Assembly: GCF_014384765.1 (NCBI RefSeq)
Contig: NZ_JACRSP010000004.1
Location: forward strand, 137,172 to 201,171
Direction: 5' to 3'
DNA from: Feifania hominis
GTDB lineage: Bacteria; Bacillota; Clostridia; Oscillospirales; Feifaniaceae
Length of the DNA stretch: 64,000 bases
Shown here: piece after piece, positions 1 through 7,315 of the stretch
Numbering within the stretch: position 1 is the stretch's first letter
How the letters are laid out: each line of letters begins with the position of its first letter
Translations under genes and position numbers: made by a program
Notes under the pieces: generated by a model
Database searches by the model: none
The model's input: the letters and a program-made list of their open reading frames with translations, nothing else
Told to the model about the DNA's origin: nothing

Positions 1-424
1 TGTCGAGCCCCTCGAGATAGCGGCAGTCGGCGGGCGTCCACTCCGTGCCGAGCAGCAGGACGCCGTCGGGCCGCTCGCGCCGCAGACTCTCGAAGATCTC
101 TCCGGTCGCCTTCTGGCGGAAAGCCGTCATGGTCAGACTGTAGCCGAGCCGGCGGCACTCGCGCTCAACCGAGTCGATGATCGCCGAGATAAACCCGGGG
201 TTCTCGTCGACCAGATGGGAGCTCAGGCTGTATTTGAGAAATCGGATGTTCCGGCCGCCTTTCTCGCCGTTTTCGCTCTTGGAATCAATGGTGTAGCCGT
301 TTTCGATCAGCAGAGCCTCCACTCTGGTTCTGGTCTCTCTGCTGACGCCGCCCTTGTTGTGCAGCACCATAGACACGGTCGCAGAGGAAACGCCCGCGCG
401 GTTCGCGATGTCTTTGAGATTCAT
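1..424 (-). CDS. LacI-family transcriptional regulator (N-terminal part; cut by window edge)
   Basis: Sugar-responsive DNA-binding repressor of the LacI/GalR family. Reading the minus strand from the ATG at 424, the protein begins MNLKDIANRAGVSSATVSMV, the standard LacI helix-turn-helix with the hinge region after it (about residues 1-60). The start of the periplasmic-binding-protein-like effector domain follows (DENPGFISAIIDSVERECR, then RPDGVLLLG). The open frame runs off position 1, so only about 141 residues are visible. GAGGTG lies six bases before the ATG. It diverges from the isomerase/kinase operon at 768, and that layout plus the inverted repeats in the shared promoter region suggest it controls both itself and that operon. 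The effector is probably a phosphorylated sugar, which is inference. Confidence 0.93.
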   Translation of the reverse strand, partial: MNLKDIANRAGVSSATVSMVLHNKGGVSRETRTRVEALLIENGYTIDSKSENGEKGGRNIRFLKYSLSSHLVDENPGFISAIIDSVERECRRLGYSLTMTAFRQKATGEIFESLRRERPDGVLLLGTEWTPADCRYLEGLD

Positions 425-597
425 CCCTTGCACCTCATTATTTTGTAATTTTATCGGGATTTTTGCTGACTGCGCACCGGAGAGGCCGCCGGCATGTCGG
501 CGGAAGCTGAGCAGCGCCGTGGGGCGTGAGCTCCCGAGCGGTTGGCAATGGCCGCTCCCGTGCGCACTTTGCGGCATATGTTTTAGAATTTTACTAA
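425..597 (-). promoter_or_regulatory. Long 5' leader of the LacI-type gene with two hairpins
   Basis: If transcription starts just after the -10 at 598-603, the regulator has a leader of about 165 bases. It holds two perfect hairpins: GAGCGG (536-541) with CCGCTC (552-557), and CCGCCG (486-491) with CGGCGG (498-503). No T-tract follows either, so they are not simple terminators. No known riboswitch is recognised. Role unknown. Confidence 0.4.
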
Positions 598-625
598 ATT
601 ATATCACATCTGCTTGGTTAGTCAA
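582..625 (-). promoter_or_regulatory. Promoter of the LacI-type gene with overlapping candidate operator
   Basis: On the minus strand a -35 TTGACT (620-625) and a -10 TATAAT (598-603) are separated by 16 bases. Immediately downstream is the inverted repeat TTTAG-7-CTAAA (582-598), which would cover the start of transcription. That placement fits autorepression by the regulator. Confidence 0.6.
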
Positions 626-690
626 GAAAATTGAAGTTTGGTTCTTGAAAAAAATTCGCCGATTAATTTTATTAAAAATAGAGAGAAAAT

Positions 691-732
691 ACTAAAATTT
701 TATTGACATTTTAGTTTGTCATCCCTTATGAT
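691..732 (+). promoter_or_regulatory. Promoter of the isomerase/kinase operon with candidate operator
   Basis: TTGACA (703-708) and TATGAT (727-732) are spaced by 18 bases. A perfect inverted repeat ACTAAAAT (691-698) / ATTTTAGT (708-715) brackets the -35 box, a position where a bound repressor would block RNA polymerase. It shares the AATTTTA core and CTAAA half-site with the repeat at 582-598. Confidence 0.6.
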
Positions 733-767
733 GGGCTTACAGAACGCAAACTTAAGGAGGGAACGGT

Positions 768-1679
768 ATGCAATTTGAATGGGAGAGCGGCGAACGAAGA
801 CGCTGGTGCAGCATCCCGATGGAGGAGCTCGCCGATCATCCGCAGCGCAAAATCGGCCGCGTCATCATAGAGCAGACCCCGGCCGACGTCATGAAGCTGG
901 TGGGGAACATGATGGCCGATGAGGTGGCCGAGAACAACCGCCGCGGCGAAATCACGAGATGGGTGCTCCCGGCGGGTCCGAGACAGCAGTATGAGACCTT
1001 TGTCGAGAGGGTTGTCCGCGACCGGATCAGTCTGAAAAACCTGCACGTCTTTCACATGGACGAGTGGCTCGACTGGAACGGGCGCCCCTACCCCTATGGC
1101 AACCACCACGCCTGTCTGCGGGGGATCATGGACCATCTCTTCTATGAGAAGCTGCCCGCAGAGCTCACCGTGCCCGAGAGCCAGCGGGTCTGGCCAAATT
1201 TGAGTGATCTCGACGAGCTCGACCGCAGGATCGAGCAGATCGGCGGGGTGGACACCGTCTGGGCGGGCGTCGGCTTTAAAGGGCTGGTCGCGTTCAATGA
1301 AGCCCCGCGCGACACCTACTATCCCATCACTGCCGACGAATACGCGCGCTCGAAGACAAGGGTGGTCAAGATCACCGATGAGACCATCGTCACCCAGAGC
1401 CACCGCCGCTGGGGCGGCAACACCGACCTCGTGCCCCCCATGGCCCTGACCATCGGCTTTCAGTCCATGCTCAACACCCAGCGGGTGGTCTTCATGATCG
1501 CCACCGGCGCGTGGAAACAGACGGTCGTGCGGGTGCTGCTCTTCTCCGGTGAGACGCTGGAATACCCGGCGACCCTCATGACAAATCGCGTTGCAAACTG
1601 TGTTCTCGCGATGGACCGCTTCACCGCGACCCACCCGCTTGAGAGCTATGAGAAGAGCATGCTGCAGGAGGGGTGGTGA
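768..1679 (+). CDS. NagB-like sugar-phosphate isomerase/deaminase family protein with altered active site
   Basis: Member of the glucosamine-6-phosphate deaminase/6-phosphogluconolactonase fold family, 303 residues. The ATG at 768 follows AAGGAGGG. The HMDEW motif (residues 96-100) corresponds to the MDEY motif holding the catalytic Asp72 of E. coli NagB, and ATGAWKQ keeps the phosphate-binding lysine. The signature loop reads GVGFKGLVAFNE (167-178): relative to GVGNDGHIAFNE the catalytic Asp141 is Lys171 and the ring-opening His143 is Leu173, while the glutamate (178) is kept. It is also longer than typical NagB (about 240-270 residues). A true deaminase reaction is therefore doubtful. First gene of an operon with a PfkB kinase (4 bases between stop and next start) and divergent from a LacI regulator, so it probably handles a phosphosugar. 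Confidence 0.8.
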   Translation: MQFEWESGERRRWCSIPMEELADHPQRKIGRVIIEQTPADVMKLVGNMMADEVAENNRRGEITRWVLPAGPRQQYETFVERVVRDRISLKNLHVFHMDEWLDWNGRPYPYGNHHACLRGIMDHLFYEKLPAELTVPESQRVWPNLSDLDELDRRIEQIGGVDTVWAGVGFKGLVAFNEAPRDTYYPITADEYARSKTRVVKITDETIVTQSHRRWGGNTDLVPPMALTIGFQSMLNTQRVVFMIATGAWKQTVVRVLLFSGETLEYPATLMTNRVANCVLAMDRFTATHPLESYEKSMLQEGW

Positions 1680-1683
1680 GCCG

Positions 1684-2631
1684 ATGGCAAATCCGGTGCA
1701 GGCCGTGGTGTTTCACAGCCACGGCGTCGGCCAGTATGTGCGGGTCAGTCAGTTCCCGCGGCCCGGCCAGACCATACGCGCGCTGAGCTGGGACAATGAC
1801 CGCGACGGGGGAAAGGGCTCCAATGTGGCCATAGCCCTGGCGAAGCTCGGTGTGAGCACTGCGTTCTTCGGCAAGGTGGGCTGCGACATCTGGGGGGATC
1901 TCGGCGAGCAGTGGATGAGCGAGGCGGGTGTCGACGTGAGCGCGCTGCTGCGAAGCGAGCGGCTTCGCACCTCGACGGGCGTTGTCATGATTGACAACGA
2001 GGGTGCGAACATGATTGTGACGCGAAACACCAGCACCGATTTCACCCGGGAGGAAATTCTCACAGCGCTCGGGCGCTTTGCGGGCGCAAAGGTCTTTATC
2101 ACCGGCTTTGAAATCAATGTGGAGGCGGCGCTCTTCGGTGCGCAGACGGCCCACGGCATGGGCATGACGACCATTCTCAACCCAAGCCCGATACCGGAGC
2201 GGCCCCTCGGGGAGCTGCCCTACATCGATGTGCTGATTGTCAACGAGCACGAGGCGCTCGAGCTGGCAGGACTGGCGCAGGACGCCGACTGTCTGGCCCG
2301 CCTTGAGGAGATATCGGCGCGCCTGATGGAGCGCTACCGGGTGGGCTCGGTCATCATGACGCTCGGCAGACACGGCAGCTTCTGCCGCAGTCCGGGTGGG
2401 GTCTGGCGCCACGGCGCGGTGGAAGCGCCGGTTGTCGACACCACGGGCGCGGGCGACGGCTTTCTCGCGGCGGTGGCGGCAAAGCTCATCGGCGGCAGCA
2501 GTCTGCCGGAGGCCTGCGGCTTCGCCAACGCCTTTTCGGCCTACTCGGTCGGGGTGCAGGGGACGTTTCCCTCCTACCCGACACTCGAGCAGCTGACGGC
2601 CTTTCTGGAGGAGCGGACAAAAGTGTCCTGA
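1684..2631 (+). CDS. PfkB/ribokinase-family carbohydrate kinase
   Basis: ATP-dependent sugar kinase, 315 residues. The start chosen is the ATG at 1684, 4 bases after the upstream stop and preceded by GGAGGGGTGG; an open frame continues upstream but overlaps the previous gene. PfkB signature 1 is the GGKGSNVAIALAKLG segment (about residues 40-54). Signature 2 is DTTGAGDGF (252-260), with D258 the catalytic base and the GAGD anion hole. NPSP and NEHEA elements match the ribokinase subgroup. Likely phosphorylates a sugar made or used by the NagB-like partner; the substrate cannot be read from sequence. No transporter gene is visible in the operon. Confidence 0.9.
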   Translation: MANPVQAVVFHSHGVGQYVRVSQFPRPGQTIRALSWDNDRDGGKGSNVAIALAKLGVSTAFFGKVGCDIWGDLGEQWMSEAGVDVSALLRSERLRTSTGVVMIDNEGANMIVTRNTSTDFTREEILTALGRFAGAKVFITGFEINVEAALFGAQTAHGMGMTTILNPSPIPERPLGELPYIDVLIVNEHEALELAGLAQDADCLARLEEISARLMERYRVGSVIMTLGRHGSFCRSPGGVWRHGAVEAPVVDTTGAGDGFLAAVAAKLIGGSSLPEACGFANAFSAYSVGVQGTFPSYPTLEQLTAFLEERTKVS

Positions 2632-2680
2632 GCGCCGGCCGCTTTCTGCAGGCGGCGTTTTGGAGGCCTCTTGGATGACC

Positions 2681-2708
2681 GTGGGCGGCTCCCGGCGGAG
2701 CCGCCCAC
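2681..2708 (+). terminator. Hairpin after the kinase gene
   Basis: Perfect 12-bp stem GTGGGCGGCTCC / GGAGCCGCCCAC with loop CGGC. There is no T-tract, so termination is uncertain; it could be a Rho-type or processing hairpin at the end of the sugar operon. Confidence 0.45.
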
Positions 2709-2730
2709 AGACGCCTGTGTGTAGCAGTAA

Positions 2731-2768
2731 AAAAGAGGGCCGTAAGAAAAAATTTCTTACGGCCCTCT
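2731..2768 (-). terminator. Rho-independent terminator of ylmC
   Basis: Perfect 16-bp stem (2734-2749 with 2753-2768) with a 3-base loop, followed on the minus strand by TTTTACTGC. The last base pairs overlap the stop codon of the ylmC gene (2767-2769). Confidence 0.85.
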
Positions 2769-3045
2769 ATTCGCGCTTCCACTTTTTGTACTTGCGGGTA
2801 CAGCGCTCCGGCAGGTCGACAAAGACCAGAATGATGTCCTCGCCGATCTTTTCGATTTCATCCCAGGAGATGACGATGTCCTCCTCGCGGCCGAAGAGAC
2901 CGAAAAATTTGGGCGCGCCCGGTACGACGATGGCCGTGAGCTTGCCGCTGCACACGTCGATCTCGACGTCACAGATGTAGCCGAGCCGCGACCCGTCTTT
3001 CATGTTGATGACTTCCTTGCTTCGCAGATCGACGATTCTGCACAT
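2767..3045 (-). CDS. ylmC: YlmC/YmxH family PRC-barrel sporulation-associated protein
   Basis: Small PRC-barrel protein, 92 residues, of the YlmC/YmxH family found throughout endospore-forming Firmicutes. The visible core is RIVDLRSKEVINMKDGSRLG, then a pattern of short strands ending in WDEIEKIGEDIILV. The start ATG at 3045 has a strong AAGGAGGGG eight bases upstream. It is a single-gene unit with its own terminator. The upstream region contains CATATAAAT about 50 bases before the start, which could serve either the main sigma factor or a sporulation sigma factor; I cannot decide. The biochemical function of the family is not established. Confidence 0.88.
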   Translation of the reverse strand: MCRIVDLRSKEVINMKDGSRLGYICDVEIDVCSGKLTAIVVPGAPKFFGLFGREEDIVISWDEIEKIGEDIILVFVDLPERCTRKYKKWKRE

Positions 3046-3104
3046 GAAATCCCCTCCTTTTGGGCGGATGTTCTATTTATATGAAAGAAAAATCCCTCAA
3101 ATGC

Positions 3105-3140
3105 AAGTCCGGCTTCCACATGTTGGAAGCCGGACTTTTT
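3105..3140 (+). terminator. Terminator-like hairpin upstream of ylmC
   Basis: A 14-bp stem (3105-3118 with 3124-3137) is followed by a run of T on the plus strand. It would stop plus-strand transcripts running antisense through ylmC. On the minus strand no T-tract follows. Confidence 0.6.
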
Positions 3141-3173
3141 CGCCCCGCGGGAGCTTTCAAAGAAACCGGAAAC

Positions 3174-3490
3174 ATGCTATAATAACCGCAGAGCGGTTAT
3201 TACATGAAACGCAGGCCGTGCTCCCGCCCCTTGCGGGCAGTCCCAGCGGGACGGTGGAAACATGGCCGCATGACACTACGACCTCAGAGCGGTTATCACA
3301 TGAAACGCAGGCCGTGCTCTCGCCCCTTGCGGGGCAGTCCCAGCGGGACGGCTGGAAACATGGCCGCATGACACTACGACCGCAGAGCAGTTATCACATG
3401 AAACCCTGGCCGTGCTCTCGCCCCTTGCGGGGGAGGTCCCAGCGGGACGGTTGAAAACATGGCTATATGACACCACGACGGCAGAGCGGC
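3174..3490 (-). repeat. Tandem hairpin repeat, locus A (three units of 96-99 bp)
   Basis: Units begin AGAGCGGTTATNACATG at 3190, 3286 and 3384, with a fragment at 3483. Read on the minus strand each unit contains GGCCATGTTT, a GTCCCGCNGGGAC hairpin, a GCCCCGCAAGGGGC hairpin, CGGCCTG and a TCATGTNATAACCGCTC arm. In the first unit the end forms TAATAACCGC-AGA-GCGGTTATTA. The same modules in the same order occur at 48241-48415 and 50721-50972, so this is one repeat family. No convincing coding capacity. Confidence 0.9.
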
Positions 3491-3731
3491 TTGCTGTATT
3501 TGACCTGGCCCGCTCTTTTGCAGGCGTGGGGAAACTGCTGTGAGCCCCGGAGCAGCGCGTCGCCGGAGCTGCGCGTCGCCGGAGCTGCGCGTCGCCAGAG
3601 CTGCGAAAAGCTGCCCTATTCAGGCTGTGCTGCCTGCGCGGGAAACCGGGTCAGCGGGCAGGCAGAGCCGTTTTGTACCGTGGGCTCCGCGTTCATGGTA
3701 TATCCATTACACAGAGGAAAGGTGCGAGACT
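3491..3731 (+). other. Region upstream of rlmB with 16-bp triplicate
   Basis: Intergenic stretch between the repeat block and rlmB. It includes three head-to-tail copies of CGTCGCCGGAGCTGCG (3558-3573, 3574-3589, 3590-3605, the last with one change). No clear TTGACA/TATAAT pair is seen. An open frame runs from 3540 into rlmB, but its composition is repeat-derived and the SD-preceded ATG at 3732 is a better start. Confidence 0.6.
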
Positions 3732-4532
3732 ATGGATGCGAAAAGACCCGCAGCGGGGAGAGGCACGCGTGCAGACACGGCGGTCAACCAGACGCGCGAG
3801 GGCGTGATCGCGGGCCGCAACGGCGTGCTCGAGGCGCTCAAGGGCGGCGCCGCCATTGAGAAGATCTATGTTTCCAAAACCGAGAAAGAGGGCTCGATCA
3901 TCCGCATTCTGGCGCTTGCGCGCGAGCGGCGCATTGTGGTCGCCGAGTGCGACCGTGTCAAGCTCGACTTTCTCTGCGGCATCAAGACTCACCAGGGCAT
4001 CGCGGCGACATTGCAGCAGACCGAATACTGCGAGATTGCCGACATTCTCGCTCTTGCACGCGAGCGGGGAGAGACGCCGCTCGTGGTTATTGCCGATGAG
4101 ATCGAAGACCCCTACAACCTCGGTGCCATCATCCGCACAGCCGAATGCGCCGGTGCGCACGGCGTCATCATTCCAAAGCACCGGGGAACGGGCGTCACCC
4201 CCGCGGTGACCAAGGCCTCGGCGGGCGCAGTCTTCCACATGAAGATCGCAAAGGCCGTCAATCTCGCCCAGGCGCTCGACGAGCTCAAGCAGGGCGGCCT
4301 GTGGGTGTACGGCGCCGACGGCGGCGCCGAGAGGAGTCTCTATGAGACCGACTTGAGTGGCCCCGCGGCCGTTGTGATCGGCTCAGAGGGCCGCGGGATC
4401 GGCAGACTGCTGCGCGAGAAGTGTGACTTTCTGGTCTCCATTCCGCTCGGCGGCCGGGTCAATTCCCTCAACGCCTCTGTGGCCGCGGGGATCGTGCTGT
4501 TTGAAATTGTGCGCCAGCGCGGCGTGAAATAG
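3732..4532 (+). CDS. rlmB: 23S rRNA (guanosine-2'-O-)-methyltransferase RlmB-type (TrmH/SpoU family)
   Basis: SAM-dependent 2'-O-ribose methyltransferase with a trefoil-knot SPOUT fold, 266 residues; RlmB modifies 23S rRNA (G2251 in E. coli). Start at the ATG at 3732 preceded by GAGGAAAGG. After a basic N-terminal tail comes the L30e-like substrate-binding domain (about residues 25-95, GRNGVLEAL). The three SpoU motifs follow: EDPYNLGAIIRTAE (125-138), IGSEGRGIG (216-224) and IPLGG with NSLNASVAAGI (244-254). The next gene starts 9 bases after its stop. TrmH-family paralogues can act on tRNA, so the exact target is inferred from resemblance. Confidence 0.9.
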   Translation: MDAKRPAAGRGTRADTAVNQTREGVIAGRNGVLEALKGGAAIEKIYVSKTEKEGSIIRILALARERRIVVAECDRVKLDFLCGIKTHQGIAATLQQTEYCEIADILALARERGETPLVVIADEIEDPYNLGAIIRTAECAGAHGVIIPKHRGTGVTPAVTKASAGAVFHMKIAKAVNLAQALDELKQGGLWVYGADGGAERSLYETDLSGPAAVVIGSEGRGIGRLLREKCDFLVSIPLGGRVNSLNASVAAGIVLFEIVRQRGVK

Positions 4533-4541
4533 GAGTTAGAA

Positions 4542-7013
4542 GTGGCAAAGGACAGAAGAGAACTCAGAGAACGATACGGAATTCCGGATGTTTCCGCCTC
4601 CGGTGAGAGAAAGGCGGATCCGGCCGAGCTCGACGCGATGCTCGCCGAGTACCGCGCCAGAAAGAAGACCGGCGCCGTGGAGCCGGTGCCGCTGGTGCGC
4701 TTTGTCGAGCAGGCGACGGGAATCCCCATTCCCGCCCCGGAGCCGGCGAAGCAGGAGCAGGCCCCGGCGCCCAGGCAGGAGAAGAAAAAGCCGGCCCCGG
4801 CGACGCGGGGCGCCGAGACCGCAGAGCCGGCAGAGGAGAGCCGTACCCCCGCTGAAGCGGCGCCGGGCGCATCCGGCGACACGCTGGAGTTTGTGCCGCC
4901 CGGGGAGGAGCATTCGCACCGGGCCGTCGCCACGATGGAGAGGCCGGCTGAAAAGCCGCCCGAGGACCCGAAGCCGAGAGCAAAAATCGCCGAGGTGCGC
5001 GAGTATGTGCAGACCTCGTTCGAGGGCACGCCGGAACTGCCCAAAAAGTCGAAAGCTTTCCGGGTGGCCATTCCCGAGCCCGAGCCGGAGGAGAAGCCGC
5101 ACGAGGAGATTGAAGAGCTCACCTTTGACAGCTATCTGAATTTTCCCGATGAGCCGCAGGAGCCGCCGACGCGCGGCCTGTTTCGCAAGATGCTCTCGGA
5201 GTTTGACGACATCGAGCAGGAGGATGACGACGAGCCGCTCTTTGAGCGCCGCCGGCGCGAGCCGCGGCCCCGGCGCAGCATCAGTTACAAATACGACGAG
5301 GACATTGACCGTGAGGCGGTCATCCGCGAGCTCTCCCACAAGCTCAGGCGCATGGCGGGCTTTCGCGCGGTGGCGCTGCTGCTGCTTTTGCCGCTGCTGT
5401 GGCTCGGCGTCTCACAGACGAGAGCGTTCTGCTACGTGCCGCAGGCGATTTCCCTCGCAGAGAACCCCTGGCTCTTTACGCTGATCAACGCCATTCTCTA
5501 CGGCCTCTTTCTGGCGGTGACGGCGGGCGGCTTTGCCGAACCGCTGCGCGAGCTCGCACACGGCCGGCCGGGCTTTGAGCTCGGCGTGCTGCTCGCGGCG
5601 GCGGCGGCCCTCTGCCAGATCGCCGTCGGGCTTTTTGACCCGCAGCCCGAGCGCCTGCTGTACTGCGCGGTGCCGGCACTGTCCGTCTACTGCTATTACC
5701 ACACGCGCGTGCAGTATCTCAAAAAGGTGCGCACCGACTACAAGATCGCGACCATGCCCGGAAACAAGACGGTCGCGACGACCGTCGGGGATGAGCAGCT
5801 CAAGCAGAAGCTCTGCGACAGTCCGGACGAGACCATCGGCATAGCCCTGCGCCAGCGGCAGAGCGTGCTGAAAAATGTGTTTGCCAAGTCCTTTGCCAGA
5901 ACGCCGGTCGGCGTCCTCGGCGCGGCTGCGGGCATCCTCTGCGCGGTCGCGGCCGTGCTGATCGGGCTGTATTGCGGCATCGGCACAGGAGACGTCCAGG
6001 GCATGCTTGTGTGCCTCGCGGGCGGACTCTGTCTGATCGCGCCGGTCAACGGGGCCTTTGCCCTGCGCGCCCCCTTTGCCGCGGTGAGCGAGCGCATCAA
6101 GTCGAGCGGCGCCGCCATCATCGGCTACGACACCATTGAGAGCTTCTCGCGGCTCGACGAGATGATTCTCAATGACAACGACCTCTTTCCGCCCGAGTCG
6201 GTGGTGCTCACCGGCACGAAGATGTACGGCTCGGCCCGCATCGACGAGGTGATTGTCAGCGCCGCGAGCATCTTCCGCGCGCTCGACGGGCCGCTGTCAT
6301 CGGTCATGCTCTCCATCATCGACGGGCGCGAGGAGCTGCTGCGCCCCGTCACCGAGATCAAATACCAGGACGAGCGGGGCATACTCGCCTTTATCGAGGG
6401 GGCCGTGGTGCTCGTGGGCAACCGCGAATTCATGGCCTACAACAAGGTGCCCGTACCAAACGACAACCTCGACCGGCGCGTGCTCGACAGCGGCAAAAGC
6501 CCCGTCTATGTCGCCATCAACGGCAAACTCGCGGCGCTCTTGAGCCTGCACTACCAGGTGAGCCCCATCATGCGCCGGTACCTTCGAAAATTTGTTTCGG
6601 GCGGGGTCAATCTGCTCGTCAAGACCAACGACCCGGTCGTCACGGCTGAGTTTGTCGCGCAGAAGTTCGGCCTCGCCGCCGACTGTGTACGCCTGATTCC
6701 GTCGCGCTTCAACGCGGAGATCGTCGAGGAGGAGCGCAAGGCGGTCGAGAGATCGGACATCTCGATTGTGACCATCACGCGCGACTACGCCACGTTCCTG
6801 CGCACGGCGTCCGGCTGCCTGCGGCTGAAAAATGCGCTCGCCATCACGGGGCTCTGCTGTCTGCTGAGCATCGTCATGGGTGTGGTTCTTGTGGGGTTCA
6901 TCGCGTTCACCGGGCGCTTTGAACTCTTTGACCCGGCGATTCTGCTCTTTTTCGGCGTGCTGTGGAGTCTGCCGGCGCTGCTCGTGAGCCGCATTACAAA
7001 GTGGTTGTCCTAA
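4542..7013 (+). CDS. Degenerate P-type ATPase-like membrane protein with long disordered N-terminus
   Basis: 823 residues of unknown function, translated right after rlmB. Residues 1-260 are rich in Pro, Glu, Lys and Arg and look disordered. Predicted membrane segments lie near 275-293, 308-328, 346-364, 371-386, 457-480, 487-508, 767-790 and 798-817: four helices, a short loop, two helices, a large cytosolic domain (about 510-765), two helices, as in P1-type ATPases. Within that domain VVLTGTKM (554-561) aligns with the phosphorylation motif DKTGTLT, but Val555 replaces the Asp. LVGNREF (624-630) matches the nucleotide-domain VGN motif. VKTNDPVVTAEFVAQKFG matches the TGDN-TAxxIA segment but with TND. 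No GDGxND hinge or TGES loop is seen. I infer a catalytically dead P-type ATPase descendant, perhaps structural or regulatory. Confidence 0.7.
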   Translation: MAKDRRELRERYGIPDVSASGERKADPAELDAMLAEYRARKKTGAVEPVPLVRFVEQATGIPIPAPEPAKQEQAPAPRQEKKKPAPATRGAETAEPAEESRTPAEAAPGASGDTLEFVPPGEEHSHRAVATMERPAEKPPEDPKPRAKIAEVREYVQTSFEGTPELPKKSKAFRVAIPEPEPEEKPHEEIEELTFDSYLNFPDEPQEPPTRGLFRKMLSEFDDIEQEDDDEPLFERRRREPRPRRSISYKYDEDIDREAVIRELSHKLRRMAGFRAVALLLLLPLLWLGVSQTRAFCYVPQAISLAENPWLFTLINAILYGLFLAVTAGGFAEPLRELAHGRPGFELGVLLAAAAALCQIAVGLFDPQPERLLYCAVPALSVYCYYHTRVQYLKKVRTDYKIATMPGNKTVATTVGDEQLKQKLCDSPDETIGIALRQRQSVLKNVFAKSFARTPVGVLGAAAGILCAVAAVLIGLYCGIGTGDVQGMLVCLAGGLCLIAPVNGAFALRAPFAAVSERIKSSGAAIIGYDTIESFSRLDEMILNDNDLFPPESVVLTGTKMYGSARIDEVIVSAASIFRALDGPLSSVMLSIIDGREELLRPVTEIKYQDERGILAFIEGAVVLVGNREFMAYNKVPVPNDNLDRRVLDSGKSPVYVAINGKLAALLSLHYQVSPIMRRYLRKFVSGGVNLLVKTNDPVVTAEFVAQKFGLAADCVRLIPSRFNAEIVEEERKAVERSDISIVTITRDYATFLRTASGCLRLKNALAITGLCCLLSIVMGVVLVGFIAFTGRFELFDPAILLFFGVLWSLPALLVSRITKWLS

Positions 7014-7040
7014 ACGGCGGTGCTGCCGCATAGAAATAGA

Positions 7041-7078
7041 AGCGTCAAAGCGAAAAATCTTCGCTTTGGCGCTTTTTT
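7041..7078 (+). terminator. Rho-independent terminator of the rlmB operon
   Basis: Stem AGCGTCAAAGCGAA / TTCGCTTTGGCGCT (one G-T pair), 5-base loop, then TTTTTT. Confidence 0.88.
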
Positions 7079-7125
7079 CAGCCCCGCCCTTTTGGCAGAT
7101 GTAACGGAATGTGGGGGCCCGGTTC

Positions 7126-7206
7126 GTGAACTTTGTATAAAGTTCACAGGCCGGTGGGGAAAAATCGCCGGTTTAAGTTGATTTTTTGGACATGCGCGAT
7201 TATAAT
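7126..7206 (+). promoter_or_regulatory. Promoter of the EF-G-like gene with upstream palindrome
   Basis: TTGATT (7178-7183) and TATAAT (7201-7206) are spaced by 17 bases. About 30 bases upstream lies a perfect inverted repeat, GTGAACTTT-gtat-AAAGTTCAC (7126-7147), typical of a dimeric regulator site. Confidence 0.65.
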
Positions 7207-7230
7207 TTTATGCATAGGAGTCATCAAATT

Positions 7231-7264
7231 GTGCAAAATGAACAACTCTAACTGTGCAAAATGA
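7231..7264 (+). repeat. Direct repeat in the EF-G-like leader
   Basis: GTGCAAAATGA occurs at 7231-7241 and 7254-7264, a 23-base period, inside the transcribed leader between promoter and start codon. Function unknown; it could be a protein or RNA contact site. Confidence 0.55.
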
Positions 7265-7315
7265 CGAGCTACGAAGTCCTATCTGTATTACCTATTTTTG
7301 AAGGGAGAGAAAGAG

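Noticed and set aside
425..695. Plus-strand open frames upstream of the isomerase operon
   Set aside because: They overlap the LacI gene and its promoter, begin without SD and show no similarity.
3157..3476. Open frames through the tandem repeat upstream of rlmB
   Set aside because: They exist because the repeat unit lacks stops in some frames; repeat periods of 96-99 change frame between units, no SD is present and the amino-acid pattern is just the repeat.
3174..3490. Possible CRISPR array at the tandem repeats
   Set aside because: No variable spacers between repeats; the units are continuous and hairpin-rich, and there are no cas genes nearby.
4542..7013. Initial reading of the large membrane protein as an active cation ATPase
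   Set aside because: Phosphorylation aspartate, TGES and GDGxND are missing, so normal P-type catalysis is unlikely.
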